Source of the DNA: an uncultured Cytophagales bacterium
GTDB taxonomy: Bacteria; Bacteroidota; Bacteroidia; Cytophagales; Amoebophilaceae
Length of the DNA: 64,000 bases
Assembly: GCA_946547305.1 (NCBI GenBank)
Contig: CAMNOX010000004.1
Span: forward strand, 23,476-87,475
Direction of reading: 5' to 3'
Part shown: piece after piece, positions 44,222 to 52,983 of the stretch
Position numbering within the stretch: position 1 is the first letter of the stretch
How the letters are laid out: each line of letters opens with the position of its first letter
Notes under the pieces: model-generated
Database searches by the model: none
What the model was told of the DNA's origin: nothing
The model's input: the letters and a program-made list of their open reading frames with translations, nothing else
Position numbers and translations under genes: made by a program

Positions 44222-44285
44222 ACTGAGGTAGGAGGAGAAGATTTTATAAACTTTTGAGATAGCCTAATTAATAAAGAATATAGGT
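44222..44285 (+). pseudogene. Remnant of the 3' end of a duplicated DUF2608-like gene
   Basis: Bases 44228-44262 match the end of the intact gene (43065-43099) at 33 of 35 positions, and similarity continues weakly on both sides. Read in the same frame it gives EVGGEDFINF, then TGA where the intact gene has TGG (Trp), then a diverged tail. It sits just upstream of the stop of the second DUF285 gene, just as the intact gene does for the first. It is therefore a scar of a tandem duplication that decayed. Boundaries are approximate. Confidence 0.8.
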
Positions 44286-44327
44286 AATCAAACATTACAA
44301 AATTATTAAAAAGTGTATTTTGTTCTA

Positions 44328-45182
44328 TTATTTTCTGTACAGGCCATTACTTACTTCTTTCATCTTACGAACTATTATTATTTGAATTATTTTTTCATCT
44401 TTTGTTCGTACTTCTTCAAGGCTGTTGCATGATACGAACATAGTACCACTACCACCAGCTTCTCCTATATTAAAATTTGAAATGTCTAGGTATTTTAGAG
44501 CTGTGCAGGAATTGAACATAGAACCTACTGACTTAACTTTTTTAGTTTTTAATTCACATGCATCTAAGTACTCTAGATTTGTACATTCAAGAAACATAGA
44601 ATGAAAATTTTCTATTTCACCATTTTTTAAGATTTTTATTTTTTTTAATTCTTTCATTTTTTTGAAAAGTTGTACTTTGCCATTATCATCAATTGTATTG
44701 AGAGCACAAAATAGGTAGTAATTACCGTTACATAGTTCTACAACGGCAATGATAAATGGAATATCTCCTATATCTTGAAAATCATTGTAAACAAACTTTG
44801 TTTTGTTATTTAAGATATTTTTAAAAGACTCATTGTCAAGCTTAAAGACAAGTAGAGTATCACACAAAAAATTTTCATTTATGAATGTTTTAGCTGTGTC
44901 CTTACTATTCTCTACAATATTAAGAGAGTCACATGTTACCCATTTGTCACTATCCAAGTGGCAAGTGAATGTTATTATATTCGTTTTATTTTCGTCAATT
45001 ACTATTTTAGTTTTATCTATAGGTGGATTGCTACTATTGTTGCCTTTATTACCTTTACTGCCTTTATTTGTTTGTGAACTACTACTTTTTTGATTGCTAT
45101 TGCAACAACAACATCCAGAATTAATATATTCTATGTCATATAAAAAAATTATGCAAGTGACTTTTATAATTGTACTAAACAT
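44328..45182 (-). CDS. Secreted Cys-cluster protein with DUF285 repeats, second copy
   Basis: A 284-residue paralogue of the gene at 43149. Signal region (FSTIIKVTCIIFLYDIEYI), then NSGCCCCNSN, a Ser/Lys/Gly/Asn linker, the shared domain (VFKLDNESFKNILNNKT, PFIIAVVELCNGNYY) and a shorter run of DUF285 repeats (SMFLECTNLEYLDACELKT cut, SMFNSCTALKYLDISNF, MFVSCNSLEEV). It has one or two repeats fewer than the first copy. ATG start with no Shine-Dalgarno-like sequence. Tandem arrangement and the pseudogene scar show both genes come from one duplicated block that also held a DUF2608-like gene. Confidence 0.82.
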   Translation of the reverse strand: MFSTIIKVTCIIFLYDIEYINSGCCCCNSNQKSSSSQTNKGSKGNKGNNSSNPPIDKTKIVIDENKTNIITFTCHLDSDKWVTCDSLNIVENSKDTAKTFINENFLCDTLLVFKLDNESFKNILNNKTKFVYNDFQDIGDIPFIIAVVELCNGNYYLFCALNTIDDNGKVQLFKKMKELKKIKILKNGEIENFHSMFLECTNLEYLDACELKTKKVKSVGSMFNSCTALKYLDISNFNIGEAGGSGTMFVSCNSLEEVRTKDEKIIQIIIVRKMKEVSNGLYRK

Positions 45183-45274
45183 ATATTTATAGTATAAGTT
45201 ATATCTTACTAAATTGGCTATATTAGTAAAGATTTAATGTTGCTAGTTACTAATTGAATTGAAGATTTAAAAAA

Positions 45275-45520
45275 TTAACCAATTAATTCAAATCTATATT
45301 TTTGTTTTACATCTGGATATTTTTCGTGATCAACTTCTGATAAAAACATATCTAATGGTCTTGCGTATGTATGTATTTGACCGTCGTTAATAGTATCTTT
45401 TCTTTTATAAATGACCACTATTTCGCCATTTTCTGTATAAATTGCTTTATCTATAACAATATATTCGTTTCCTTTAAAATGTCTATAGATTCCATTTATT
45501 ACAAGTCTATTCCCAGTCAT
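45275..45520 (-). CDS. DUF1653 domain protein
   Basis: An 81-residue protein of the DUF1653 type: GIYRHFKGNEYIVIDKAIYTENGE corresponds to the family pattern YRHyKGn.Y.vl..a.h.e (cut here as GIYRHFKGNEYIVIDKAI), IVVIYKRKD to lvvYq, and ARPLDMFLSEV to vRPleMFle.V. The whole protein is one small SH3-like beta domain. Function unknown; in other bacteria it is stand-alone or fused to various domains. It is oriented away from rplA. The 185 bases between it and rplA contain no other gene I can support. Confidence 0.88.
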   Translation of the reverse strand: MTGNRLVINGIYRHFKGNEYIVIDKAIYTENGEIVVIYKRKDTINDGQIHTYARPLDMFLSEVDHEKYPDVKQKYRFELIG

Positions 45521-45705
45521 GTAAATCTGTTAAAAAAAACTGTAGCAAATAATTATAAATGGAAGGAAATTATAATCTATACTAGTCTTGAATTTGTATT
45601 GGTACATATTAAATATGGAATATACTGTTACACTTTAAACGCGATAATTTAAAAAATATTTGTTAAGATATTTTTTCTAAATATTTTTTTATCTATCTAA
45701 ATAAG

Positions 45706-46377
45706 ATGTCTGTTTCTAAAGCGAGGAAAAAAATGTTGAACGGTTTTACAAAGAAAAGTGATTATAAGATTGAAGATGCCGTTAGAGAGATGAAGGAATT
45801 GTCCTATGTGAAATTTGATGAATCTGTTGACGTGGCTGTGATTTTATCTACTAATAAAAAATCTTCAGATCAACATTTAAAAGGTGTTGCTGTTCTTCCA
45901 CATGCAAACGGTGTGAGTAGGAGGATTTTAGCAATATGTAGTAGTGGACATGAAAAGGAATGTTTAGATGCTGGGGCTGATTTTGCAGGAGGCGATGATT
46001 ATTTAAAGAAAATAGAAGGCGGATGGCTTGATTTTGATGTTATTGTTACAGTTCCTGCGATGATGTTGAAGATTAGTAAACTTGGAAGGATATTGGGACC
46101 TAAAGGTTTAATGCCTAACCCTGAGACCGGTGGAGTGTCAGAAAATATTGTAAAATCAATAGAGGAGATAAAGAAAGGGAGGGTTGAACTTAAGGTTAAT
46201 AAAGATGGAACAATGCATTGTTGTATTGGTAAACTTTCATTTGGCGTAGATAAGTTGGTTGAAAATTTTAAATCATATGTCCTTGCTGTTAAGGATATGT
46301 TGAAAAATAGGTCAAATAATATAAAAAAGATAAGTGTTTCAAGTACAATGGGGGTTAGTTTTAAAATTGATTATTAA
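45706..46377 (+). CDS. rplA: 50S ribosomal protein L1
   Basis: L1 stalk protein, needed for release of deacylated tRNA, and a translational repressor of its own message in many bacteria. The 223 residues show KFDESVDVAVILSTNKK, RGTVVLPHA-like LKGVAVLPHANG, GADFAGGDDYLKKIEGGWLDFD (cut as AGGDDYLKKIEGGW), the signature KLGRILGPKGLMPNPETGGV (GRILGPKGLMPNP) and VELKVNKDGTMHCCIGK. It heads rplA-rplJ-atpA; rplK is not in front and rplL, rpoB and rpoC do not follow. A leader of about 180 bases with AT-rich inverted repeats could include the L1-binding site, but I cannot define it. Confidence 0.96.
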   Translation: MSVSKARKKMLNGFTKKSDYKIEDAVREMKELSYVKFDESVDVAVILSTNKKSSDQHLKGVAVLPHANGVSRRILAICSSGHEKECLDAGADFAGGDDYLKKIEGGWLDFDVIVTVPAMMLKISKLGRILGPKGLMPNPETGGVSENIVKSIEEIKKGRVELKVNKDGTMHCCIGKLSFGVDKLVENFKSYVLAVKDMLKNRSNNIKKISVSSTMGVSFKIDY

Positions 46378-46386
46378 TTTTTTGTT

Positions 46387-46923
46387 ATGGTAAAAAGTAG
46401 TGCAAGATTGAGAAAAGAGGCTATAATTGAGGATATAAAGAAAAGTGTCAATAGCTATGATTGTTTTTACGTTATAGGTGTAGAAGGCCTTAATGTTGAA
46501 AAGAATATAGATTTTAGGAGAATTTGTAGAAAAAGTGATGTAGCTGTTAAGGTTGTGAAGAATACGTTTATATCAATGGTTCTTAAGGAATTAAACTTAG
46601 GTAATTTTGCTGAAAAAAACAAAGACAACGGCTTGTTGCGTGGTATTTCGGCTATGCTTTTCATTAATGAATCCTATGGTACACCTGGTAGAATAGTAAA
46701 AAAGTTTAAAGGGGATAGCTTTGAAAAAATGTCATTTAAACTTGCTTATGTCGCTGGTGAGCTGTATACAGGGGATGAAGGGCTGAAATATTTATGTTCA
46801 ATAAAAACTTTAGGTGAGACGTTGGAAGATATTGTTTCAGCAATAAGTTCATGTTCATCAAAAGTAGTTAATACGTTGTTATCTTGTGGCAATGTTGTAA
46901 ATGCAATAAAAAGTAAGAAATAG
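46387..46923 (+). CDS. rplJ: 50S ribosomal protein L10
   Basis: Base of the L7/L12 stalk. The 178 residues contain [29 protein letters not shown] (cut as [11 protein letters not shown]), the conserved [20 protein letters not shown] ([18 protein letters not shown]), [20 protein letters not shown] ([11 protein letters not shown]), and the C-terminal L7/L12-binding helix ([18 protein letters not shown]). It begins nine bases after rplA. The gene expected next, rplL, is missing here; atpA starts eight bases downstream. The pairing with rplL must therefore be in trans. Confidence 0.93.
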   Translation: MVKSSARLRKEAIIEDIKKSVNSYDCFYVIGVEGLNVEKNIDFRRICRKSDVAVKVVKNTFISMVLKELNLGNFAEKNKDNGLLRGISAMLFINESYGTPGRIVKKFKGDSFEKMSFKLAYVAGELYTGDEGLKYLCSIKTLGETLEDIVSAISSCSSKVVNTLLSCGNVVNAIKSKK

Positions 46924-46931
46924 TTATAATT

Positions 46932-48512
46932 ATGAGTACGCATATTGAGGACAAGTTGTCATACTTGGAAATGCAAATTAAGAAAAGTGATTTTAAAGAA
47001 GAGTGGAAGGAGTCTGGCGTTGTACAGATAGTTGGTGATGGTGTAGCTACAGTTACAGGGTTGATAGACGTTAAAGCTGGGGAATTGATAAAGTTTGAAA
47101 ATGGTTTGTCTGGGTTGGCACTAAATTTGGAAGAGCATAGTGTTGGAGTAGTTGTTTTTGGTGATTCTAGTACTATAAAACAAGGAACCATTGTTCAAAG
47201 GACTGGTAAAATAGCGTCAGTAAATGTTAGCGAGAAGTTGATAGGTAGGGTTATAGATGCATTTGGGAATCCTATTGATGGGAAAGGCAAGATAATCGAG
47301 GATGGAGATGTGTTTTATGAAATGCCTTTAGAGAGAAAAGCTCCTAATGTATTATACAGACAACCGGTAAATGAACCATTACAGACTGGTATAGCAGCTA
47401 TAGATTCGATGATACCAATTGGAAGAGGACAAAGGGAATTGATAATTGGAGATAGACAAACTGGGAAAACTTCGATAGCAATTGATACCATAATAAGTCA
47501 GAAGCGTTATTATGATGAAGGGTCTCCGGTGTATTGTATTTATGTTGCAATAGGTCAGAAGCAGTCTACTATAAAATCTATTTATAACGAGTTGGAAAAG
47601 TATGACGCATTAAAATATACTGTTATAGTCGCTTCAAGTGCCTCAGATACTGCTTCTTTACAGTATTATTCACCATTTACTGGTACAGCTATAGGAGAGT
47701 TTTTTAGAGATACTGGGAAATCTGCGTTGATTATTTATGATGATTTGTCCAAACATGCTGTTGCATATAGGGAGTTATCGTTGTTATTAGGTAGACCACC
47801 TGGAAGAGAAGCTTTCCCTGGTGATATTTTCTACCTCCATTCTAGATTGTTGGAGCGTTCTGCAAGGATAAATTTAAATGATGGTATTGCACGTGAGATG
47901 AATGACTTACCTGATTCTTTAAAGGATGTTGTTAAAGGTGGTGGTTCGTTGACTTCATTACCAATAATTGAAACAAAGGATGGTGATGTTTCTGCTTATA
48001 TTCCTACGAATGTTATATCTATTACTGATGGACAGATATTCCTAGAGACAAATCTTTTCAACTCTGGGTTTAGGCCTGCTATAAATGTTGGAGTGTCAGT
48101 TTCGAGGGTTGGTAGTTCAGCTCAGAATAAACCTATGAAGAAGATTGCCGGAAAATTAAAGTTGTCTCAGGCACAGTTCGATGAAATAGAGTCATATAGT
48201 CAATTTGCATCTGACCTGGATTCTGATACACAAGATATTATTGATACTGGTAGAAGGAATAAGGAGATACTTAAACAGGGCCTGCATGAAATACTTACAG
48301 TTGGCGAACAATGTTCTTTAATTTATGCGTCAATTAATAAGTACCTTAATGGAATTGCAGTTAAGGATGTCAAGAAATTTAAAGAAGATTTTCTTAAAAT
48401 GATGAACCTTAAGGAAAAAACATTGTTGGATAAGTTGACTAATGGCCAGTGGGATGAAAAGATAGAAGACTCACTAAAGAAGATTTGTGAGAATTTCAAA
48501 TTTAGTTCTTAA
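46932..48512 (+). CDS. atpA: ATP synthase F1 subunit alpha
   Basis: Non-catalytic nucleotide-binding subunit of the F1 head. Its 526 residues show [31 protein letters not shown] (P-loop), [32 protein letters not shown] (cut), [24 protein letters not shown] (split: [20 protein letters not shown]), [15 protein letters not shown] [24 protein letters not shown] (cut) and the arginine-containing [12 protein letters not shown]. Complete and typical for the phylum. It follows rplJ by eight bases instead of atpH, with no other atp gene nearby, so the atp operon has been dismantled. Its presence, with atpG and atpC, implies an active F-type ATPase. Confidence 0.97.
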   Translation: MSTHIEDKLSYLEMQIKKSDFKEEWKESGVVQIVGDGVATVTGLIDVKAGELIKFENGLSGLALNLEEHSVGVVVFGDSSTIKQGTIVQRTGKIASVNVSEKLIGRVIDAFGNPIDGKGKIIEDGDVFYEMPLERKAPNVLYRQPVNEPLQTGIAAIDSMIPIGRGQRELIIGDRQTGKTSIAIDTIISQKRYYDEGSPVYCIYVAIGQKQSTIKSIYNELEKYDALKYTVIVASSASDTASLQYYSPFTGTAIGEFFRDTGKSALIIYDDLSKHAVAYRELSLLLGRPPGREAFPGDIFYLHSRLLERSARINLNDGIAREMNDLPDSLKDVVKGGGSLTSLPIIETKDGDVSAYIPTNVISITDGQIFLETNLFNSGFRPAINVGVSVSRVGSSAQNKPMKKIAGKLKLSQAQFDEIESYSQFASDLDSDTQDIIDTGRRNKEILKQGLHEILTVGEQCSLIYASINKYLNGIAVKDVKKFKEDFLKMMNLKEKTLLDKLTNGQWDEKIEDSLKKICENFKFSS

Positions 48513-48562
48513 TAATTATTATATTATACTGAGTGGATTTTAGATTTTAATATTTATATTTT

Positions 48563-48937
48563 TTAATTTGTATTATCAATTATAGTTATTATATCTTCTT
48601 TCTTTTTACGTCTTTCTTTATTATATTTTTCACCTTCACTTTGAAGATTACAAACCAAAAATCTAATTATACGTTCATCTCTTTTGTAAAATATTTCTAA
48701 ATTTCTTATAAATGAAGGTAAAGCTTTAAATTCGAAGTAAAGGTAGTATCCGTTTTCGTATTTACCTATTTTATAAGCCATTTTCTTTAGTCCGATAATG
48801 CTATTTTCCACAATTTCGCCACCATTATCTGTTATAAATTTACCGATTTTATTGAAGATATCATTATTTTCATCATTATTTAATATCGGTGGTAGTATAA
48901 TAATACTTTCATAAAACTTGTAATTAACTTCAACCAT
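48563..48937 (-). CDS. rpsF: 30S ribosomal protein S6
   Basis: S6 binds the central domain of 16S rRNA with S18. Its 124 residues contain the first strand YKFYESIIILPPIL, KIGKFITDNGGEIVENSIIGLKKMAYKIGK (cut as ITDNGGEIVE and GLKKMAYKIGK), the aromatic NGYYLYFEFKAL, and DERIIRFLV, then a basic tail (EKYNKERRKKKED). The usual neighbours rpsR and rplI are absent. Convergent with atpA (50 bases between ends) and divergent from tRNA-Gly(GCC), 104 bases away. Confidence 0.93.
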   Translation of the reverse strand: MVEVNYKFYESIIILPPILNNDENNDIFNKIGKFITDNGGEIVENSIIGLKKMAYKIGKYENGYYLYFEFKALPSFIRNLEIFYKRDERIIRFLVCNLQSEGEKYNKERRKKKEDIITIIDNTN

Positions 48938-49041
48938 ACTATGTATTATCGTTATAAATTATATAAGATATTTTTTAGTAATTGTATATTTTTTTGTTTA
49001 TATTTTTTTTAGATGATTATATTTTTAGATACACGATATGT

Positions 49042-49114
49042 GCGGGAGTAGCTTAGCTGGTAGAGCGTAACCTTGCCAAGGTTAAGGTCGCGAGTTCGAA
49101 TCTCGTCTCCCGCT
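49042..49114 (+). tRNA. tRNA-Gly (anticodon GCC)
   Basis: Acceptor GCGGGAG/CTCCCGC, D arm GCTT/GAGC, anticodon stem TAACC/GGTTA with loop TTGCCAA (anticodon GCC), T arm GCGAG TTCGAAT CTCGT, discriminator U. 73 bases; CCA not encoded. All stems pair. It precedes tRNA-Leu(UAA) by 115 bases. Confidence 0.97.
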
Positions 49115-49229
49115 CTTGTTTTGTTCATTTATTATTTGGTATTTGTGTGATGCAAATGTATGTAAGACATAAATAAGTGCTTAAATATTTTTATAGACCT
49201 TAATTTGTTGTTAATATAAATACATGAGC

Positions 49230-49313
49230 GCCACAGTGGTGAAATGGTAGACACAAAGGACTTAAAATCCTTCGGAATTATACTCCGTGTGGGTTCGAGT
49301 CCCACCCGTGGCA
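49230..49313 (+). tRNA. tRNA-Leu (anticodon UAA)
   Basis: A class II tRNA of 84 bases. Anticodon stem AAGGA/TCCTT with loop CTTAAAA (anticodon TAA, reading UUA, the commonest leucine codon here), long variable arm (CGGAATTATACTCCG), T arm GTGGG TTCGAGT CCCAC and discriminator A. The acceptor has one A6-C67 mismatch; the other pairs are normal. No CCA is encoded. The 3' end is nine bases before the lptF/G ATG on the same strand. Confidence 0.95.
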
Positions 49314-49322
49314 CATATTTGT

Positions 49323-50714
49323 ATGAAAAAACTTGATAAACTTGTGATGTCAATGTTCTACAGGTATTTTATATCTGTATTTTTTCTAACATATTTCATA
49401 GTGTTATTAAGTTTACTATATGATAAATTACCTATTATATTGAGTAAAAACTTGGGCGTTAAATTATATTTACAGATTATTTTTTATTTGATGGTTTTTC
49501 TTACGCCTTATATAAGTGTTTTGTCTTCGATGTTAGGTACGATATTATTTATTACTAGGTTTGATTATAATTTGCAGTTAACAGCGATAAAGTCTCTTGG
49601 TATTGGATTTAAGAGGTTTATTATTTCATTGTCGATGTCTTTTTTCTTTTTAAGCTTATTGATAGGATGGTTTACAAACTTTCTGTCTCCTTTTTTTAAA
49701 AAAAAATGCTATGATATTTTTAGAAACTTGGAGAATTTAGATCCCTCCTTAAATATAAAAACGAATGTTTTTATTAATGATATACCGAATTTAGGTGTTT
49801 TTGTTGGTGATAAAAGTGGTGGGAAGTTGAGTGATATAGTTGTTTATACGCATACTAACGACATGGATTCGTTGTTTATATCTGAAAACGGGAGTGTAAG
49901 TTCTGATCATTTGACTAAGATTACAAGTATAGAATTAAATAATGGCTTTAATTACTGTGAAGGTCCTTTGTTAAATAGATTAAGTGGTACAGATAAGAAG
50001 AATAAAGTAGACATAAGGAATGTTTTTAAAAATCAGAATATTTATGTAGACATGAAGGATATAAACAAATTTGGGTCTTTTTATGAATCGCTTGGAGATA
50101 TTGATTCAGCAAAAATATTTAAGATGTTGAAGGAAAGTAAGGCATCGATAAATACAAATATAAACAATATAATGGGTTCATTAGATAAAAATTATAGGGA
50201 TTTATTTGATGAAATTAGTGAGAAAAAAGAGGGTGTATTAAAGCGTAAGATACACAAAAGTTTATTAGATGAGACTTTTGACAGTAATGTGTTCGATAAG
50301 GCAGATGATTTAAAGTCTAAGAATGTAAATGAATTTAATTCAATAAAAAGTCAGCGTAGTGAAATAAAAAGATATTATGTTGAAATTTTTGGGAGGAATA
50401 TGGTTATTTTAGGTTGTTTTTTGATGTTGGTAATAGGGACTTATGTAGGTTTTTTATTGAAACGAGGGGTGATGATTATCCAGATAATAATAGGAGCTAT
50501 ATTTGTGAGTATTTATTTTTTAGGTGAGTCATTATTTGTAAAATTGATTTCTTTAGATAGTCATCTATATTTATTTAGACGATCTGGTGGGACTGTGACA
50601 ATACTACTTCTTATTTGCTTTTATTTGTTATTTAAACTATTATTATCGCTTTTTGGTAGGTATAAAAAGAAGCGTATGTTAAATAAACAGAAATTAATGT
50701 CTGCTGAAAATTAG
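49323..50714 (+). CDS. LptF/LptG family lipopolysaccharide export permease
   Basis: Integral inner-membrane part of the Lpt machine, which extracts LPS from the inner membrane for transport to the outer membrane. Membrane segments near the N-terminus (FISVFFLTYFIVLLSLLYD, LQIIFYLMVFLTPYISVLSS, FIISLSMSFFFLSLLIGW) surround the typical LGTILFITRFDYNLQLTAIKSLGIGFKRF segment (cut as FDYNLQLTAIKSLGIGFKR). A periplasmic domain follows, then three C-terminal membrane segments and a basic tail. The ORF could open at 49287 inside tRNA-Leu, but ATG 49323 gives the family N-terminus. It implies an LPS- or lipid-A-type outer membrane. ruvX is 43 bases downstream. LptF and LptG cannot be told apart here. 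Confidence 0.88.
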   Translation: MKKLDKLVMSMFYRYFISVFFLTYFIVLLSLLYDKLPIILSKNLGVKLYLQIIFYLMVFLTPYISVLSSMLGTILFITRFDYNLQLTAIKSLGIGFKRFIISLSMSFFFLSLLIGWFTNFLSPFFKKKCYDIFRNLENLDPSLNIKTNVFINDIPNLGVFVGDKSGGKLSDIVVYTHTNDMDSLFISENGSVSSDHLTKITSIELNNGFNYCEGPLLNRLSGTDKKNKVDIRNVFKNQNIYVDMKDINKFGSFYESLGDIDSAKIFKMLKESKASINTNINNIMGSLDKNYRDLFDEISEKKEGVLKRKIHKSLLDETFDSNVFDKADDLKSKNVNEFNSIKSQRSEIKRYYVEIFGRNMVILGCFLMLVIGTYVGFLLKRGVMIIQIIIGAIFVSIYFLGESLFVKLISLDSHLYLFRRSGGTVTILLLICFYLLFKLLLSLFGRYKKKRMLNKQKLMSAEN

Positions 50715-50757
50715 ATTTAATTATTCTACAAATGTTTTTATATATTTTTGTGCTTTT

Positions 50758-51180
50758 ATGTCTAGGATTTTGTGTATCGATTATGGATTGAAAAGAGTTG
50801 GAATTGCAGTGACAGATAAATCGCTACTAATATCATATCCATTGGTTACAGTAGTGAAAAATGATTTATTTAATTTTTTAGATGATTATTTTGCAAAAGA
50901 AGAAGTAGATAAGGTAGTTGTTGGGGACCCGGTCATTTATGGCTCAGAGTGTAATATAATGGCTGAAATAGATAATTTTGTGTGTGCATTTAAGAGTAAA
51001 TATCAAAAAGAAGTTGTATTGTTTAATGAGAGATATACGACAAATATCGCAAAGTATTACATATATAACGATAGCATGTCTAAAAAAAATAAGCGTGATA
51101 AGGGATTATTAAATAAAGTAAGTGCTGCAGTTATTTTAGAGTCATATCTAAATTCATTGAGGAAGAGTAATATCTCTTAA
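50758..51180 (+). CDS. ruvX: Holliday junction resolvase-like YqgF/RuvX
   Basis: RNase-H-fold nuclease involved in pre-16S rRNA maturation (YqgF/RuvX). The start SRILCIDYGLKRVGIAVTD carries the first catalytic Asp, VVGDPVIYGSE the middle segment, and FNERYTTNIAKYY corresponds to the usual DER.TS motif, with Asp replaced by Asn. The C-terminal NKVSAAVILESYL carries the usual D.-A-A..iLq.yl pattern without its Asp. The 140 residues are normal. The missing acidic residue at two places may weaken catalysis. Convergent with the Opp/Dpp ATPase gene, six bases from stop to stop. Confidence 0.9.
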   Translation: MSRILCIDYGLKRVGIAVTDKSLLISYPLVTVVKNDLFNFLDDYFAKEEVDKVVVGDPVIYGSECNIMAEIDNFVCAFKSKYQKEVVLFNERYTTNIAKYYIYNDSMSKKNKRDKGLLNKVSAAVILESYLNSLRKSNIS

Positions 51181-51186
51181 ATAAAA

Positions 51187-51972
51187 TTATTGTAGGGAGT
51201 TTATTAATGATTTTGTGTATTTATGTTGAGGATTTTCATAAATCTCTTTACATGTTCCATATTCAACAATTTCTCCATTTTTCATAACAGCGATGTTATC
51301 TGAAATATAATAGACTATATTTAAATCGTGAGAAATGAATATTATAGTTAGATTAAATTTTTTCTGCATATCTACAAGTAGATTCATTATATGGGCTTGT
51401 GTAGATACATCTAGTGCAGAAACTGGTTCATCACATAGTAATATTTTAGGACTTTGTATTAATGCACGAGCAATTGCAACTCTCTGACTCTGCCCTCCAG
51501 AACATTGACTTGTATATTTGTTTTTTAATGAATGGTGTAAACATACATTCCTCATCATTTCTGAGACTCTTTTATTTAATTCGTCTTTAGTAATGTGTTT
51601 CCTAGAAATTAGTAAAGGTTCTGCTATTGCATCAAATATAGTCATATTAGGGTCTAGGCTTGCAGACGGATTCTGGAAGATCATTTGAATATCTGACCTT
51701 ATTGGGGCCCATTCTTTTTGTGATTTAAACTCCTCTATATGATATTTATTGTTATATATAATTTCTCCACTTGTAACTTTATTTAGGCCCAAAATAGCCT
51801 TAAGAAAAGAAGTCTTTCCACTACCAGATTCTCCAATTATACCCAATACTTCGTTTTCTTTTACGCTAAGACTAATATTTCTAACTGCTCTATACTTATT
51901 TTTAAAAAGACCAAAGAAAGATGCCATTTCGTATTCAATCACTAAATTCTTTATTGTCAATATGTCAGTCAT
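51187..51972 (-). CDS. Oligopeptide/dipeptide ABC transporter ATPase (OppF/DppF type)
   Basis: ATP-binding subunit of a peptide importer. Walker A GESGSGKTSF, Q-loop MIFQNPSASLDPNMT (typical of the OppD/OppF group), signature CSGGQSQRVAIARAL, Walker B ILLCDEPVSALD and switch His in IIFISHDLNIV are intact. Length 261. It follows the OppD/DppD-type gene by 12 bases, both on the minus strand, so they form a unit. The permeases and the substrate-binding protein are not in the window. It may serve peptides for the M20 peptidase, by inference. Confidence 0.93.
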   Translation of the reverse strand: MTDILTIKNLVIEYEMASFFGLFKNKYRAVRNISLSVKENEVLGIIGESGSGKTSFLKAILGLNKVTSGEIIYNNKYHIEEFKSQKEWAPIRSDIQMIFQNPSASLDPNMTIFDAIAEPLLISRKHITKDELNKRVSEMMRNVCLHHSLKNKYTSQCSGGQSQRVAIARALIQSPKILLCDEPVSALDVSTQAHIMNLLVDMQKKFNLTIIFISHDLNIVYYISDNIAVMKNGEIVEYGTCKEIYENPQHKYTKSLINSLQ

Positions 51973-51984
51973 TATTTTATGTTA

Positions 51985-52944
51985 TTAGAATTTTTTAAAA
52001 CAAGCTACTAAATGATTATTAACATTTTCTAATGCAGGTTTTTCTGCTAAACATCTATCTATACAATATTGACATCTATTATAGAAAGGACATCCCTTTG
52101 TTAATTTGTTTAATTGAGGTATTTCTCCAGGAATAGTTTTTAATCTACGTCCCTTGTCTTCTATTTTTGGAGTTGAATTTATTAATCCAATTGAATATGG
52201 ATGTTGTGCATTCTTAAAGAAATCTGCTGTATCTGCTTCTTCGACAATATGTCCACAGTACATTACGATTATCCTATCGCTAAATTTTGCAAGTGTCCTA
52301 AGATCGTGTGAAACAAACAGTATAGACATGTTGTTTTTAATTTTCAGCTCATTCAGATATTTTAATACACATAGTTGAATTTCTGGATCTAATGATGTTG
52401 TTAGCTCATCACCAATAAATAAATGTGGACTACATGATAATGCCATTGCAATTAAAAACCTTTGTCTTTGACCACCGGAGAACTCATAGGGGTACTTATT
52501 TATAACATTTTTTGCATTGTATATACGTAACACATCTAATATTTCTATTATTTTATTTTTGGCGTCCTTTTCTGTTTTGCCATAATGTAACACAAGTGGT
52601 TCTATTAATTGGTCTACAACACGCATGTAAGGGTTTAAACTTAACGATGTGTCTTGAAGTGCTATAGAAATGTAATTCCCCCTTATTTTATTCAACTCAT
52701 ATTCATCTAGTTTTAGTAAGTTAGTGTTATTAAATATTATTTCTCCTTCTTTTATAGAGTTTTTAGGTGATAAATTTAATATTGACATCACAGTTTGTGT
52801 TTTACCGGACCCAGATTCCCCTATAATACCAACGAATTCACCTTTTTTTACTGAAATATTTATATCGAATAAGGCTTGGTATTTTCCCTCGTCTGTTTTG
52901 AAATATAAATTTAGATCTTTAATGTCGAGAATAGAATCTTCCAT
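51985..52944 (-). CDS. Oligopeptide/dipeptide ABC transporter ATPase (OppD/DppD type)
   Basis: First gene of the two-gene ATPase pair. Walker A GESGSGKTQTV, signature FSGGQRQRFLIAMAL, Walker B LFIGDELTTSLD (Asp-Glu kept), switch SHDLRTLAKF, and the C-terminal OppD/DppD segment with GCPFYNRCQYCIDRC, the cysteine motif that holds an iron-sulfur cluster in some members. Length 319, normal. It is divergent from the HsdR-N gene, 39 bases away. With the OppF-type neighbour it would energise import of short peptides. Confidence 0.94.
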   Translation of the reverse strand: MEDSILDIKDLNLYFKTDEGKYQALFDINISVKKGEFVGIIGESGSGKTQTVMSILNLSPKNSIKEGEIIFNNTNLLKLDEYELNKIRGNYISIALQDTSLSLNPYMRVVDQLIEPLVLHYGKTEKDAKNKIIEILDVLRIYNAKNVINKYPYEFSGGQRQRFLIAMALSCSPHLFIGDELTTSLDPEIQLCVLKYLNELKIKNNMSILFVSHDLRTLAKFSDRIIVMYCGHIVEEADTADFFKNAQHPYSIGLINSTPKIEDKGRRLKTIPGEIPQLNKLTKGCPFYNRCQYCIDRCLAEKPALENVNNHLVACFKKF

Positions 52945-52983
52945 TGTTTTAGGTTATAAAAATTTACATTAAATAAAAATATT

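Noticed and set aside
45371..45652. Plus-strand frame between DUF1653 and rplA
   Set aside because: Mostly antisense to the DUF1653 gene; the free part has no coding character.
49287..49322. Upstream extension of lptF/G starting inside tRNA-Leu
   Set aside because: The added residues come from the tRNA T arm and acceptor; ATG 49323 gives the family N-terminus.
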